Assembly (NCBI GenBank): GCA_964449455.1
Contig: CAYUYV010000002.1
Span: 1-64,000, forward strand
Direction: 5' to 3'
From: CAYUYV01 sp964449455
Lineage (GTDB): Bacteria > Pseudomonadota > Alphaproteobacteria > JAJFIK01
DNA length: 64,000 bases
A program made the translations under genes and the position numbers. The notes under the pieces were generated by a model. It was not told the origin of the DNA and searched no databases. It saw only the letters and a list, made by a program, of their open reading frames with translations. Shown in pieces: positions 19,483-28,433 of the stretch (within the stretch, counting starts at the first letter, position 1; each line of letters opens with the position of its first letter).

Positions 19483-21399
19483 TCAGATCTTGAACTTGGA
19501 GTCCACATAGGCGACGAGCTGCTGGACGCAGTCGTCAACGGAGCTGGCCTGCGTATCAATGACCAGTTCCGGGCTTTCAGGCGCCTCATAGGGTGCTGAG
19601 ATGCCGGTGAACTCTTTGATTTCACCCGTCCGCGCCCGCCTGTAGAGGCCTTTGGGATCCCGGCTTTCGCACGTCTCCACATCCGCCTTCACATAGACTT
19701 CGTGGAAGCCACCATCCGCCAGCGCTTCGCGGGCGCGGTCCCGGTCGGACCGGTAGGGCGAAATAAACGCCGTGATCACGACGGTGCCGGCGGTTGCGAA
19801 CAGGGCCGCCACCTCGCCAACCCGGCGGATATTCTCGGCCCGATCTTCTGGGGAAAAGCCCAAATTGGCATTGAGGCCGTAACGGACATTGTCCCCATCA
19901 AGAACAAAGGCGTGATAGCCCTTGTCGAACAGGCGCTGCTCCAGTTCCACGGCCAGGGTGGATTTGCCGGCGCCGGACAGGCCCGTGAGCCAGATCACAC
20001 CGCCCTTGTGGCCAAGCCGCTCGGCCCGGCGCTCCGGCGTCACCCGATAGTCCACCTTGGTGATGTTGGTGGAACGCTGGGTGATGAGCTGGCGCTGGTC
20101 GGCATAACCTTCCATGGAAATGATACCGCCGCCGGCGATGTCATATTTGTCGACAAGCACGAACCGGCCCGTCGTCCCCATGGCGGAGAACTCATCCACG
20201 GCCACAATACGACGGGCGCGGATGACAACCTCACCCACTTGATTGCGCTCCACCTCATCGGCCTCAGCATGGCCAAGGGATGTGGTGTCGATGATGCGTT
20301 CCACAGTCTGGATGGTGACCTTGGCTTCACCCGTGCCGATTTTCATCTTGTAGGTCGAGCCCTCCCGCAGGGGCTCACGACCCAGCCAGAAAATCCGGGC
20401 CTTGAAGACATCGGTTTCGAGTGGCGGATCGCTCTCATGGCTGACCAGTTCGCCGCGCTCGACAAAGATCTGTTCATCAAGCGTGATGCCAACGGATTGT
20501 CCGGCCTGGCAGCTTTCCGGGAGCGTGCCCCCCTCTTTGGAGGACCATGCTTCGATGGATTTGACCCGTGCGGTCTTGTTGGACGGCGAGAACAACACCG
20601 TATCGCCAACACGCATGCTTCCGGACTCAATCCGTCCCGCGATGATCCGGCGCTCATCGAATTTATAGATGTCCTGCACATTGAAGCGCAGCGGGCTTTC
20701 CACCGGCGCGGACCGGGCCTTGAAATTATCCAGGGCGCCAATCACCGTCGGCCCGGTATACCAATCCATGCGGTCTGACCGGGACGCGATATTGTCCCCA
20801 TCCCGTGCGGAAATCGGCACAAACACGGTCGGTTCAATCCCGATGGTGGCGAGGTAGGAGCGGTATTCCTCCTCGATCAGGTTGAACTGGTCCTGTTCGA
20901 AATCGACGAGGTCCATCTTGTTGACGGCGACGGCGACCTGACGAACCCCCATCAAATGCAGCAAATAGCCGTGGCGGCGGGATTGTTCCTGCACGCCTTC
21001 ACTGGCGTCGATCAGAAGCAGCGCCGCATCGGACTGGGCCGCGCCTGTGATCATGTTTTTCAGGAATTCCTTGTGGCCCGGCGCATCGATGATCGTGTAG
21101 TCGCGGTGATCGGTCTTGAACCAGATCTGGGTCGTGTCGATGGTGATGCCCTGGTCCCGCTCGGCCTGCATGGCGTCCATGAGGAAGGCCCATTCAAAGG
21201 GCATGCCGCGCTTTTCGGACATGGCCTTGATGGCTTCATATTTGCCTTCCGGGAGGCTGCCCGTGTCGTGGAACAGGCGCCCCACCAGAGTGGACTTGCC
21301 GTGGTCCACATGGCCAACGATCACGATGCGGAGGAGTTCGCGGATCCGGTCGGTGCGCTCGCCATCGACGGATGCCAATTGCAGATTTGTCTGGCCCAT
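19483..21399 (-). CDS. cysNC: Bifunctional sulfate adenylyltransferase large subunit / APS kinase
   Basis: 638 residues. The N-terminal part is the CysN GTPase: GHVDHGKST at 29-37, DAPGHKEF and NKMD are all visible, followed by EF-Tu-like barrels. The C-terminal 176 residues are APS kinase (CysC) with P-loop GLSGAGKST near 473 and DGDNVRYGLN. With CysD it forms APS from ATP and sulfate, driven by GTP hydrolysis, and then phosphorylates it to PAPS, the donor for sulfotransferases and for sulfate reduction. I prefer ATG at 21399 with GAGGAG seven bases upstream; a GTG at 21414 overlapping the cysD stop is also possible. No reductive cys genes are nearby, which favours a sulfation role. Confidence 0.95.
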   Translation of the reverse strand: MGQTNLQLASVDGERTDRIRELLRIVIVGHVDHGKSTLVGRLFHDTGSLPEGKYEAIKAMSEKRGMPFEWAFLMDAMQAERDQGITIDTTQIWFKTDHRDYTIIDAPGHKEFLKNMITGAAQSDAALLLIDASEGVQEQSRRHGYLLHLMGVRQVAVAVNKMDLVDFEQDQFNLIEEEYRSYLATIGIEPTVFVPISARDGDNIASRSDRMDWYTGPTVIGALDNFKARSAPVESPLRFNVQDIYKFDERRIIAGRIESGSMRVGDTVLFSPSNKTARVKSIEAWSSKEGGTLPESCQAGQSVGITLDEQIFVERGELVSHESDPPLETDVFKARIFWLGREPLREGSTYKMKIGTGEAKVTIQTVERIIDTTSLGHAEADEVERNQVGEVVIRARRIVAVDEFSAMGTTGRFVLVDKYDIAGGGIISMEGYADQRQLITQRSTNITKVDYRVTPERRAERLGHKGGVIWLTGLSGAGKSTLAVELEQRLFDKGYHAFVLDGDNVRYGLNANLGFSPEDRAENIRRVGEVAALFATAGTVVITAFISPYRSDRDRAREALADGGFHEVYVKADVETCESRDPKGLYRRARTGEIKEFTGISAPYEAPESPELVIDTQASSVDDCVQQLVAYVDSKFKI

Positions 21400-21410
21400 A
21401 TTTGCGCTCC

Positions 21411-22205
21411 TCACATATAGCCGTCGCTGCGCAGACGCTCGAACGCGTCCTCGGACTCATGGTCCATGGCGCGGCCGGCCCGCTCTTCAGTCTTGATGGT
21501 TTCAAGTTCGGCAATGATCTCGTCGATGGTCGCAGCATGGCTGTCGATGGGGAACGTGATGCCGACCTCACCGAGGGAGCGGAAGCGCTTGCCGTCTTTG
21601 GCGAAGTAGAGGGGAACGACCGGGATCTCTTCGCGCTTGATGTAACGCCAGACGTCCAGTTCGGTCCAATGCAGCAGGGGGTGAATGCGGATATGGGTCC
21701 CCGGCGGATAATCGGTCTTGTACTGGTCCCAGAACTCAGGGGGCTGGTCGCGGAAATCCCACTGCCCCTGTTCCGTCCGTGGGCTGAAGACCCGCTCTTT
21801 CGCGCGCATTGACTGCTCGTCCCGGCGAATACCGGCGATCAGGCCGCCCAACTCATATTTCTTCACCGCTTCCTTCACACCCTCGGTCTTGCGGGCGGCG
21901 AAACGGGAGGCCGGCGGCAGGCTGTCATCCACGGCCTCAATGGGCGGGCACGGATCGGCGATCAGATTGAGGTCCCATTCCTTGGAATATTGTTCACGGA
22001 ACGCATAGGTTTCCGGAAACTCCGCACCCGTATCAAGGTGCATCACCGGGAAAGGCATGTGACCGAAAAAGGCTTTCTTTGCCAGCCAGATCATGACGTT
22101 GGAGTCCTTGCCCAACGACCACAACATGGCGATCTTGTCGATCCGGTTGAAAGCCTCCCGCAGGATGAAAATGCTTTGGCTTTCGAGCTGGTCCAGGCGG
22201 TCCAT
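21411..22205 (-). CDS. cysD: Sulfate adenylyltransferase small subunit
   Basis: 264-residue PP-loop ATP pyrophosphatase subunit of ATP sulfurylase, of normal family length. The ATP-binding loop SLGKDSN lies at about 30-36; the HLDTGAEFPETYAFR and IAGIRRDEQ segments are also diagnostic. The start has AAAGGAGAG directly upstream. The stop is 12 bp before the preferred cysNC start. A GC-rich spacer separates it from glmM. Confidence 0.96.
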   Translation of the reverse strand: MDRLDQLESQSIFILREAFNRIDKIAMLWSLGKDSNVMIWLAKKAFFGHMPFPVMHLDTGAEFPETYAFREQYSKEWDLNLIADPCPPIEAVDDSLPPASRFAARKTEGVKEAVKKYELGGLIAGIRRDEQSMRAKERVFSPRTEQGQWDFRDQPPEFWDQYKTDYPPGTHIRIHPLLHWTELDVWRYIKREEIPVVPLYFAKDGKRFRSLGEVGITFPIDSHAATIDEIIAELETIKTEERAGRAMDHESEDAFERLRSDGYM

Positions 22206-22318
22206 GGCTCTCCTTTCCCGTAACGTGCGGGGTGCGATCCCTTCGCGGCATCGCCTCTGCCCCGCTCCCTTGCCTGATGGTCCCCGGCGGCCCTGCCGGC
22301 GGTGACCAAACCCATAGG

Positions 22319-22350
22319 GCCAGGCCCTTATGTCGTGAAATGGGCCTGGC
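22319..22350 (-). terminator. Weak hairpin after glmM
   Basis: GCCAGGCCC/GGGCCTGGC, 9-bp perfect stem with a 14-base loop, 29 bp beyond the glmM stop. There is no U-run, so it may be an attenuator, a factor-dependent stop or just RNA stabilising structure. Confidence 0.3.
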
Positions 22351-22378
22351 GCTTCATGCGGCGGCCCGGAGCTTGGGC

Positions 22379-23728
22379 TTACGCTGCCGCTTCGATTTCC
22401 GCCGCAATGGCGTCGACGACTTCCCTCACCAGACTTTCGTTCGGCCCTTCCCCCATCACACGGATGAGAGGCTCCGTGCCCGAGGGCCGAACAAGGATGC
22501 GTCCGTCCGTACCAAGCCGTGTTTCGGCGGCGCGGATGGCGGTCTGGACACGTTGAGCCTCGATGGGTGCCGGCCCCATGCGAGGCACACGAACATTCTT
22601 CATCACCTGGGGCAGCGGATCGAAGACATGGCAGACATCACTTGCCGGCCGGTCTTTGCTGATCAGGCAGGCCAGCACTTGCAGTGCCGCGATAAGGCCA
22701 TCGCCGGTTGTCGCATAATCTCCCAGGATGATGTGACCGGATTGCTCGCCACCGACATTGAACCCTTCCGAGCGCATGCGTTCGATGACATGCCGGTCAC
22801 CCACTTTCGTTCGCACCAGCCTCAGGCCCCGCGCCGCCAGAAACAGCTCAAGACCCAAATTCGACATGACTGTCGCGACCAGACCCTGCCCGGCCAGGCG
22901 TTCCTCTTCCTGGAAAGCGACCGCGATCAACGCCATGATTTGGTCGCCGTTTATAATTTTACCAGTGTTATCGGCGAGAATAACACGGTCTGCATCGCCA
23001 TCGAGCGCAATACCCAGATCCGCCCCAGCCTGACGAACAGTTTCACACATCAACTGTGGAGAAGTGGATCCGCAGTCGCCGTTTATATTGAAACCGTCCG
23101 GCTCACCACCGAGGGGGATGACCTCAGCGCCCAGTTCCCACAGCACCGCAGGTGCCACCTTATAGGCAGCCCCATGGGCGCAATCAATCACGATTTTCAG
23201 ACCTTCGAGGCGAAGCTGCCGGGGAAACGTTCCTTTCGCAAATTCAATGTAGCGCGCCTGGGCATCATCAACCCGTTTTGCCCGGCCCAATTCCGCCGGC
23301 GCCGGCAATCCATCAACAACACCCTTGGCCACCAGAGCCTCGATTTCGGCTTCCGCCTGGTCGGATAATTTGTATCCGTCAGGCCCGAACAGCTTGATGC
23401 CATTGTCTTCGTAAGAATTATGCGAGGCTGAGAGCATGACCCCAAGATCCGCCCGCAGGGAGCGCACCATCATGGCAACGGCCGGCGTGGGCAACGGACC
23501 GAACAAAAAGACATCCATGCCCATGGCCGTAAATCCCGCCGTAAGGGCCGGCTCCAGCATATAGCCCGAAAGGCGGGTGTCCTTGCCGATCACGACCCGA
23601 TGGCGATGATCACCGCGGGTGAAACGCCGACCCGCCGCCATGCCCACCAACAGAGCGGTCTGGGCGTCCATCGGCGGGGTATTCGTCCGGCCACGGATGC
23701 CGTCCGTCCCGAAAAGTTGACCTGCCAT
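22379..23728 (-). CDS. glmM: Phosphoglucosamine mutase
   Basis: 449 residues, the usual GlmM length. Converts glucosamine-6-phosphate to glucosamine-1-phosphate for UDP-GlcNAc synthesis. The protein opens MAGQLFGTDGIRGRTN, has the phosphoserine loop VMLSASHNSYEDNGIK near 100, the metal loop DGDADR, and RPSGTEPLIRVM near the end. The start is set by AAGGAG upstream; longer in-frame starts add a tail not found in the family. It follows glmS by 103 bp on the same strand, so both steps of glucosamine phosphate synthesis are probably co-expressed. Confidence 0.96.
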   Translation of the reverse strand: MAGQLFGTDGIRGRTNTPPMDAQTALLVGMAAGRRFTRGDHRHRVVIGKDTRLSGYMLEPALTAGFTAMGMDVFLFGPLPTPAVAMMVRSLRADLGVMLSASHNSYEDNGIKLFGPDGYKLSDQAEAEIEALVAKGVVDGLPAPAELGRAKRVDDAQARYIEFAKGTFPRQLRLEGLKIVIDCAHGAAYKVAPAVLWELGAEVIPLGGEPDGFNINGDCGSTSPQLMCETVRQAGADLGIALDGDADRVILADNTGKIINGDQIMALIAVAFQEEERLAGQGLVATVMSNLGLELFLAARGLRLVRTKVGDRHVIERMRSEGFNVGGEQSGHIILGDYATTGDGLIAALQVLACLISKDRPASDVCHVFDPLPQVMKNVRVPRMGPAPIEAQRVQTAIRAAETRLGTDGRILVRPSGTEPLIRVMGEGPNESLVREVVDAIAAEIEAAA

Positions 23729-23831
23729 CCCATTTGCTCCTTGGCCGTCATCGACCGGCTTGCCCGCGTGCGACCGATACGCCGGAAGCAGGCGCAGGGC
23801 CGTCAAAAGCGACCGCTCGCGCGTTGCGTCT

Positions 23832-25652
23832 TTATTCTACCGTCACGGATTTGGCGAGATTGCGGGGTTGATCCACGTCGGTCCCCTTCGCGACGGCGGT
23901 CCAATAGGCCAACAGCTGAACAGGCAAAACGTAAAGCAGCGGCGTGATGAGGGGATCAACCTTCGGGACTTCGAGGACCCGCCAGGCCCGGTCACCGGCA
24001 CGGCGACTGCCCTCCGGATCAGTAATGAGGATCACGCGCCCGCCCCGTGCAGCGACTTCCTCCATATTGGAGATGGTCTTGCTGAACAATTCATCAAAGG
24101 GCGCCAGGATCACGACCGGAACTTGCTCATCGACAAGGGCGATTGGCCCGTGTTTCAGCTCGCCCGCCGCGTAACCCTCAGCGTGGATATAACTGATTTC
24201 TTTGAGTTTCAGCGCCCCTTCAAGGGCGATCGGATAGGTAATTCCCCGCCCGATAAAGAGCACATCGCGGGCCTTGGCAAGCTCATGGCCTAAATGCTCA
24301 TAAAGGCTTTCATCACGCAGAACAGTGGCAATGACACCCGGCACTTCGAGAAGATGGCGCACAAGCTCGGCTTCCCGGGCATCATCAAGCACGCCCCGTG
24401 CCCGACCCGCCGCAACCGCGAGGGCGCTCAGCACACTGAGCTGAGAGATAAAGGCCTTTGTGGAGGCAACACCGATTTCCGGACCCGCAAAGGTCGGTAG
24501 AACCCGATCAGCCTCCCGGACCATGGTGGATTCAGGGGCGTTCACAATGGCAACCGTCTCCACCCCCTGCTCCCGGCAGTAGCGCAGAGCCGCTAGCGTA
24601 TCGGCCGTCTCACCGGACTGGGAAATGAACAGACCACGGCTGCCCGGCATCAACAAAGGCTCGCGATACCGGAACTCGGAGGCCACATCGAGATCCACCG
24701 GCAGGCGGGCCAGACGCTCGAACCAATAGCGGGCCACCAGCCCGGCATAAAAGGCCGTGCCGCACGCCGAAATGTTAAGCATACTGATGGCCCTGAAATC
24801 CGGCGCATCCCGCATCTCGATCCGCTCCGCCACCGGATCAACGTAGTAACTCAGGGTGTGAGCCACGGCATCGGGCTGCTCATGGATTTCCTTGGCCATG
24901 AAATGGCGGTGATTGCCCTTGCCCACAAGGGCTGGGGAAATACTGACGACCTTCACCTCCCGCGCGGTACAGCCGCCGGACGCATTGCGCAGATCAGCGC
25001 CATCACGGCTGAGAATGACCCAGTCATCCTCCTCCAAATAGGCGACCCGCTTCGTGATCCCCGCAAGGCCGATCGCGTCCGATCCCAAATACATCTCACC
25101 GTCGCCAAAGCCGACCACCAACGGGCTGCCCCGCCGGGCGCCAATCATGAGATCGTCTTCGCCTTCGAAAATGACGGCCACAGCAAAGGCGCCATGCAAC
25201 TCACGGAGCGTCGCCTGGACGCTGGCTTCCGGCGACAGACCCTTGGCCCGGTTGGTGGCAATGAGTTGGGCGATGACTTCGCTGTCCGTGTCGGACTCGA
25301 AGGTCACGCCATCCGACTGCAAACGGCCCTTCAGATCACGGAAATTCTCGATAATGCCGTTATGGACCAGGGCTATGCCGTGGGCATTGTGGGGATGGGC
25401 ATTCGTCACGGTCGGCGCGCCATGGGTCGCCCAGCGGGTGTGTCCAATCCCGATTGTCCCGCCTAAGGGCTGTTCATCAATGACCGCATCCAGACTGGAG
25501 AGCTTGCCGACCGCACGCCGACGATCGATCTGCCCGCCCTGGAGCGTGGCAATTCCCGCCGAATCATAGCCGCGATATTCAAGATGCTGAAGCGCTTGCA
25601 GGAGCCGGGGAACCACCCCCTCCTGACCAATAATCCCGACAATACCACACAT
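23832..25652 (-). CDS. glmS: Glutamine-fructose-6-phosphate aminotransferase (isomerising)
   Basis: 606 residues, full length. The first step of hexosamine synthesis: fructose-6-phosphate plus glutamine to glucosamine-6-phosphate. Cys2 of MCGIVGIIG is the glutaminase nucleophile. The N-terminal domain has GIGHTRWATHG, and two SIS domains follow (SQSGETADTLAALR is the sugar-phosphate loop). The C-terminus ends DQPRNLAKSVTVE as expected. Upstream is a 430-bp divergent spacer to the UDP-xylose synthase gene; downstream is glmM. Confidence 0.97.
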   Translation of the reverse strand: MCGIVGIIGQEGVVPRLLQALQHLEYRGYDSAGIATLQGGQIDRRRAVGKLSSLDAVIDEQPLGGTIGIGHTRWATHGAPTVTNAHPHNAHGIALVHNGIIENFRDLKGRLQSDGVTFESDTDSEVIAQLIATNRAKGLSPEASVQATLRELHGAFAVAVIFEGEDDLMIGARRGSPLVVGFGDGEMYLGSDAIGLAGITKRVAYLEEDDWVILSRDGADLRNASGGCTAREVKVVSISPALVGKGNHRHFMAKEIHEQPDAVAHTLSYYVDPVAERIEMRDAPDFRAISMLNISACGTAFYAGLVARYWFERLARLPVDLDVASEFRYREPLLMPGSRGLFISQSGETADTLAALRYCREQGVETVAIVNAPESTMVREADRVLPTFAGPEIGVASTKAFISQLSVLSALAVAAGRARGVLDDAREAELVRHLLEVPGVIATVLRDESLYEHLGHELAKARDVLFIGRGITYPIALEGALKLKEISYIHAEGYAAGELKHGPIALVDEQVPVVILAPFDELFSKTISNMEEVAARGGRVILITDPEGSRRAGDRAWRVLEVPKVDPLITPLLYVLPVQLLAYWTAVAKGTDVDQPRNLAKSVTVE

Positions 25653-26082
25653 GCGAGTGTCTGTCCCTCAGATGCTGCGCTGCGCAACCCCCAACTTCGG
25701 GGGTACTCCACCGTTCGGAAAATAACAATGGATGGGCGTCTAACATCTTGTTTCCGAGTTCGAACTTCCCGTGAAACCAGCACCGGACTCCGCATCGGCG
25801 GCGCCTGGGGGCAGGATTTCCAAGGTCGACGGGCCCATTGATTACGGGCTTGTCATAGACACGGAGGCTGCAACAAGGTAACCGGGGAATGATGAACGGG
25901 CAGAGAAACAGGTTTGGCGGCCGCCCTGCGATGAGCGGTGGAGGCACGGGAGCATGTGCGCATCTCAAGGCGTGGCTCTCGCGTCGCGAGTATTGTCCGC
26001 AGGGGCCCCTAGCCTCTGTCGGGCCGGTCGCAAGGCGGGCTTGTGGCAGCGCGGGCCAGTGGGGACATGGGATCGATTGAAC
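25653..26082. promoter_or_regulatory. Divergent intergenic region glmS / UDP-xylose synthase
   Basis: 430 bp that must hold promoters for both flanking genes. I could not assign promoter boxes or an operator. A 63-codon ATG frame (25889-26080) ends just before the next gene and has GGGGA upstream, but its composition (Gly/Arg-rich) gives no reason to call it a gene. Confidence 0.5.
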
Positions 26083-27078
26083 ATGCAGTCTTTAAAGCGA
26101 ATTCTGGTCACCGGAGGGGCAGGCTTTATCGGGTCTTATGTGTGCGAGCGCCTTCTAAAGGCCGGTCATGAAGTGTTGTGTGTTGACAATTTCTTCACCG
26201 GTACGCGGCGCAACCTGCACCACCTTCTGCAGGACCCGAATTTCGAACTGCTGCGGCATGATATCACGATGCCACTCTTCGTAGAAGTGGACCAGATTTA
26301 CAATCTCGCCTGCCCTGCATCGCCGGTCCACTATCAGTTCGATCCGGTTCAGACCACGAAAACGAGTGTTCACGGCGCCATCAATATGTTGGGACTGGCC
26401 AAACGCCTTAAGGTGCCGATCCTGCAGGCGTCGACCAGCGAGGTCTATGGCGACCCTACGGTTCATCCGCAGCCGGAAGAGTATTGGGGACATGTGAATC
26501 CCATTGGCATTCGCGCCTGTTATGATGAAGGCAAGCGGTGTGCTGAAACTCTGTTCTTTGACTATTACCGCCAATATGAACTGTCGATTAAGGTCGCCCG
26601 GATCTTCAACACCTATGGGCCGCGCATGCAGGCCAATGACGGGCGAGTTGTCTCGAATTTCATCGTACAGGCCCTGCGCGGGGAGCCCATCACAGTTTAT
26701 GGCACCGGCGCCCAGACGCGATCCTTCTGCTATGTGGAGGATCTTGTCGACGGTTTGATCCGCCTGATGAACACGCCGGCCGAAGTGACCGGGCCCATCA
26801 ATCTCGGCAATCCCACAGAGTTCACGATCCGTGAGCTCGCCGAACTTGTTGTTGAGACCATCGGCTCCAAATCGCGGATCGAGTATCACCCCCTGCCGCA
26901 AGACGATCCCAAGCAGCGTCAACCAGACATCACCAAGGCCCGCAAACTGCTGGATTGGGAGCCTTCGGTGGTCCTGCGCGCCGGTGTCGAGCGCACCGTG
27001 GCCTATTTTGAGGATCAGATGCGGCGCAATCTGTTGCAGGGCATTCCAAGCCGCGAGCCGATGAACCTGTCGACCTGA
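26083..27078 (+). CDS. UDP-glucuronate decarboxylase (UDP-xylose synthase) type extended SDR
   Basis: 331-residue NAD-dependent sugar-nucleotide decarboxylase. NAD-binding TGGAGFIGSYVCERLL is at the N-terminus; ASTSEVYGDP carries the catalytic Ser/Thr and Glu; YDEGKR is the YxxxK pair. The NLACPASPVHYQ, NTYGPRM and YGTGAQTRSFCYV segments match the UXS/UGD-decarboxylase group closely. Product would be UDP-xylose from UDP-glucuronate. The ribosome-binding site is weak. Convergent with manC across a hairpin. It suggests xylose (or a downstream pentose) in the surface glycan whose other precursor genes lie opposite. Confidence 0.88.
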   Translation: MQSLKRILVTGGAGFIGSYVCERLLKAGHEVLCVDNFFTGTRRNLHHLLQDPNFELLRHDITMPLFVEVDQIYNLACPASPVHYQFDPVQTTKTSVHGAINMLGLAKRLKVPILQASTSEVYGDPTVHPQPEEYWGHVNPIGIRACYDEGKRCAETLFFDYYRQYELSIKVARIFNTYGPRMQANDGRVVSNFIVQALRGEPITVYGTGAQTRSFCYVEDLVDGLIRLMNTPAEVTGPINLGNPTEFTIRELAELVVETIGSKSRIEYHPLPQDDPKQRQPDITKARKLLDWEPSVVLRAGVERTVAYFEDQMRRNLLQGIPSREPMNLST

Positions 27079-27143
27079 CACGCTTGGAAGCTGGATGGGC
27101 ACCGTTGATCGCCGCGCGGCAAGTCTCGCGGGGCGCAGGTTTC

Positions 27144-27172
27144 AGGCCGAACCCAAACGCCGCGTTCGGCCT
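27144..27172. terminator. Hairpin between convergent UDP-xylose synthase and manC genes
   Basis: AGGCCGAAC/GTTCGGCCT, a 9-bp perfect stem with an 11-base loop, flanked by AAA/TTT-like ends. Its central place between two convergent stops fits a shared terminator. Confidence 0.5.
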
Positions 27173-27193
27173 AAACCGTCGGCGCGGCCTCGA

Positions 27194-28282
27194 TCAAATC
27201 TCGGACCGGCTGCTCTTGGTCAGAGCTGAGACGATGTGCTTCACGTCTTGAGCCCGCTCCCGCGTTGTCACCAGAACCGCATCGGCGGTCTCAACGACGA
27301 CGAGATCACGGATTCCGGCAACAGCCACAAGCCGTGACTCCGACCGGACCAGCGAGCCTTCACAATCAACGGCAATGACATCACCACTGATGGCGTTGCC
27401 CCTCTCGTCCTTATCCGCAATGTCGTGGATGGCCATCCAGGACCCGACATCGTTCCAGCCCATATCGGCAGACACCACCGCGGCCTTCTCCGTATGCTCC
27501 ATCACGGCATAGTCGATGGAATCGGACCGGCAGCCCGCAAAAATATCTGCATCTGGAGCAACAAGACGGTTCGTCCGTGTGGCCTTGTCCATGGCTTCGC
27601 GGCAACAGTCCAGAATGTCCCCGCAATGCTCGCCCATTTCGGCAAGAAGCGTGTCACAACGGACCGTAAAGATGCCGCCATTCCAAAAATAGTTTCCCGT
27701 CGCCAGATAGGTTTCCGCAACCTCACGGCTGGGCTTTTCGACGAATTCGGCCACCACATAGCTGTCATCATGGCCGCCAAGGGCGTCGCCGCGGCGAATA
27801 TAACCGTACCCAGTTTCAGGGGCATGCGGAACGATTCCGTAGGTCACCACTCTGCCGTCCTTGGCCAGGGCGACGGCCCGGTCAACGGCCCGGCGATAGG
27901 CCTCGCTATCCGTAATATGATGGTCGGCAGGCAGAATAATAAGCACTGCCTCCGGATCCTGTTCCGTTGCGAGCAGAGCGGCCAGGGCAGCCGCCGGTGC
28001 GGTGTTGCGCCCCACGGGCTCGGTAATCGCGCGGTGCTGGATCGCGTCAACCGCCTCCATCTGGCGTTCAATCTCGGCGGCATGGCGGGCATTACAGACA
28101 ATGATGGGCTCGGCCGCCGCTTCGCCAGACTTTGCAAGGGCCTCCCGCGTCCGCACCAGGGTTTCTTGCAACATGGTGCGCTCGGACACGAGGGCATGGA
28201 GTTGCTTTGGATGGGCGGTCCGGGAGGCCGGCCACAGGCGCGAACCAATGCCGCCGGAAAGGATCACGGGAATAATGGTCAT
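27194..28282 (-). CDS. manC: Mannose-1-phosphate guanylyltransferase
   Basis: 362-residue nucleotidyltransferase forming GDP-mannose from mannose-1-phosphate and GTP. The signature SGGIGSRLWPASRTAHPKQL opens the protein, and FVEKPSREVAETYL plus NYFWNGGIF are the sugar-binding signatures. It is the short form without the C-terminal mannose-6-phosphate isomerase domain, so isomerisation must be done by another protein, plausibly the AGE-family enzyme two genes upstream. Last gene of the minus-strand glycan run; supplies GDP-mannose to Gmd. Confidence 0.94.
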   Translation of the reverse strand: MTIIPVILSGGIGSRLWPASRTAHPKQLHALVSERTMLQETLVRTREALAKSGEAAAEPIIVCNARHAAEIERQMEAVDAIQHRAITEPVGRNTAPAAALAALLATEQDPEAVLIILPADHHITDSEAYRRAVDRAVALAKDGRVVTYGIVPHAPETGYGYIRRGDALGGHDDSYVVAEFVEKPSREVAETYLATGNYFWNGGIFTVRCDTLLAEMGEHCGDILDCCREAMDKATRTNRLVAPDADIFAGCRSDSIDYAVMEHTEKAAVVSADMGWNDVGSWMAIHDIADKDERGNAISGDVIAVDCEGSLVRSESRLVAVAGIRDLVVVETADAVLVTTRERAQDVKHIVSALTKSSRSEI

Positions 28283-28433
28283 CTAAACGCTCCACACTAG
28301 GCTGGATCGCCACTACAAATCGGATGCCCCGCCCGGACAGCCGATATGAACTCAAAAAGCGGGGAGACAGGTCCGGCAACGCGGGGCCGCGGCTGGAGCC
28401 TAAAACGGCTCACCGGGTCCAAAGAAACACCCT

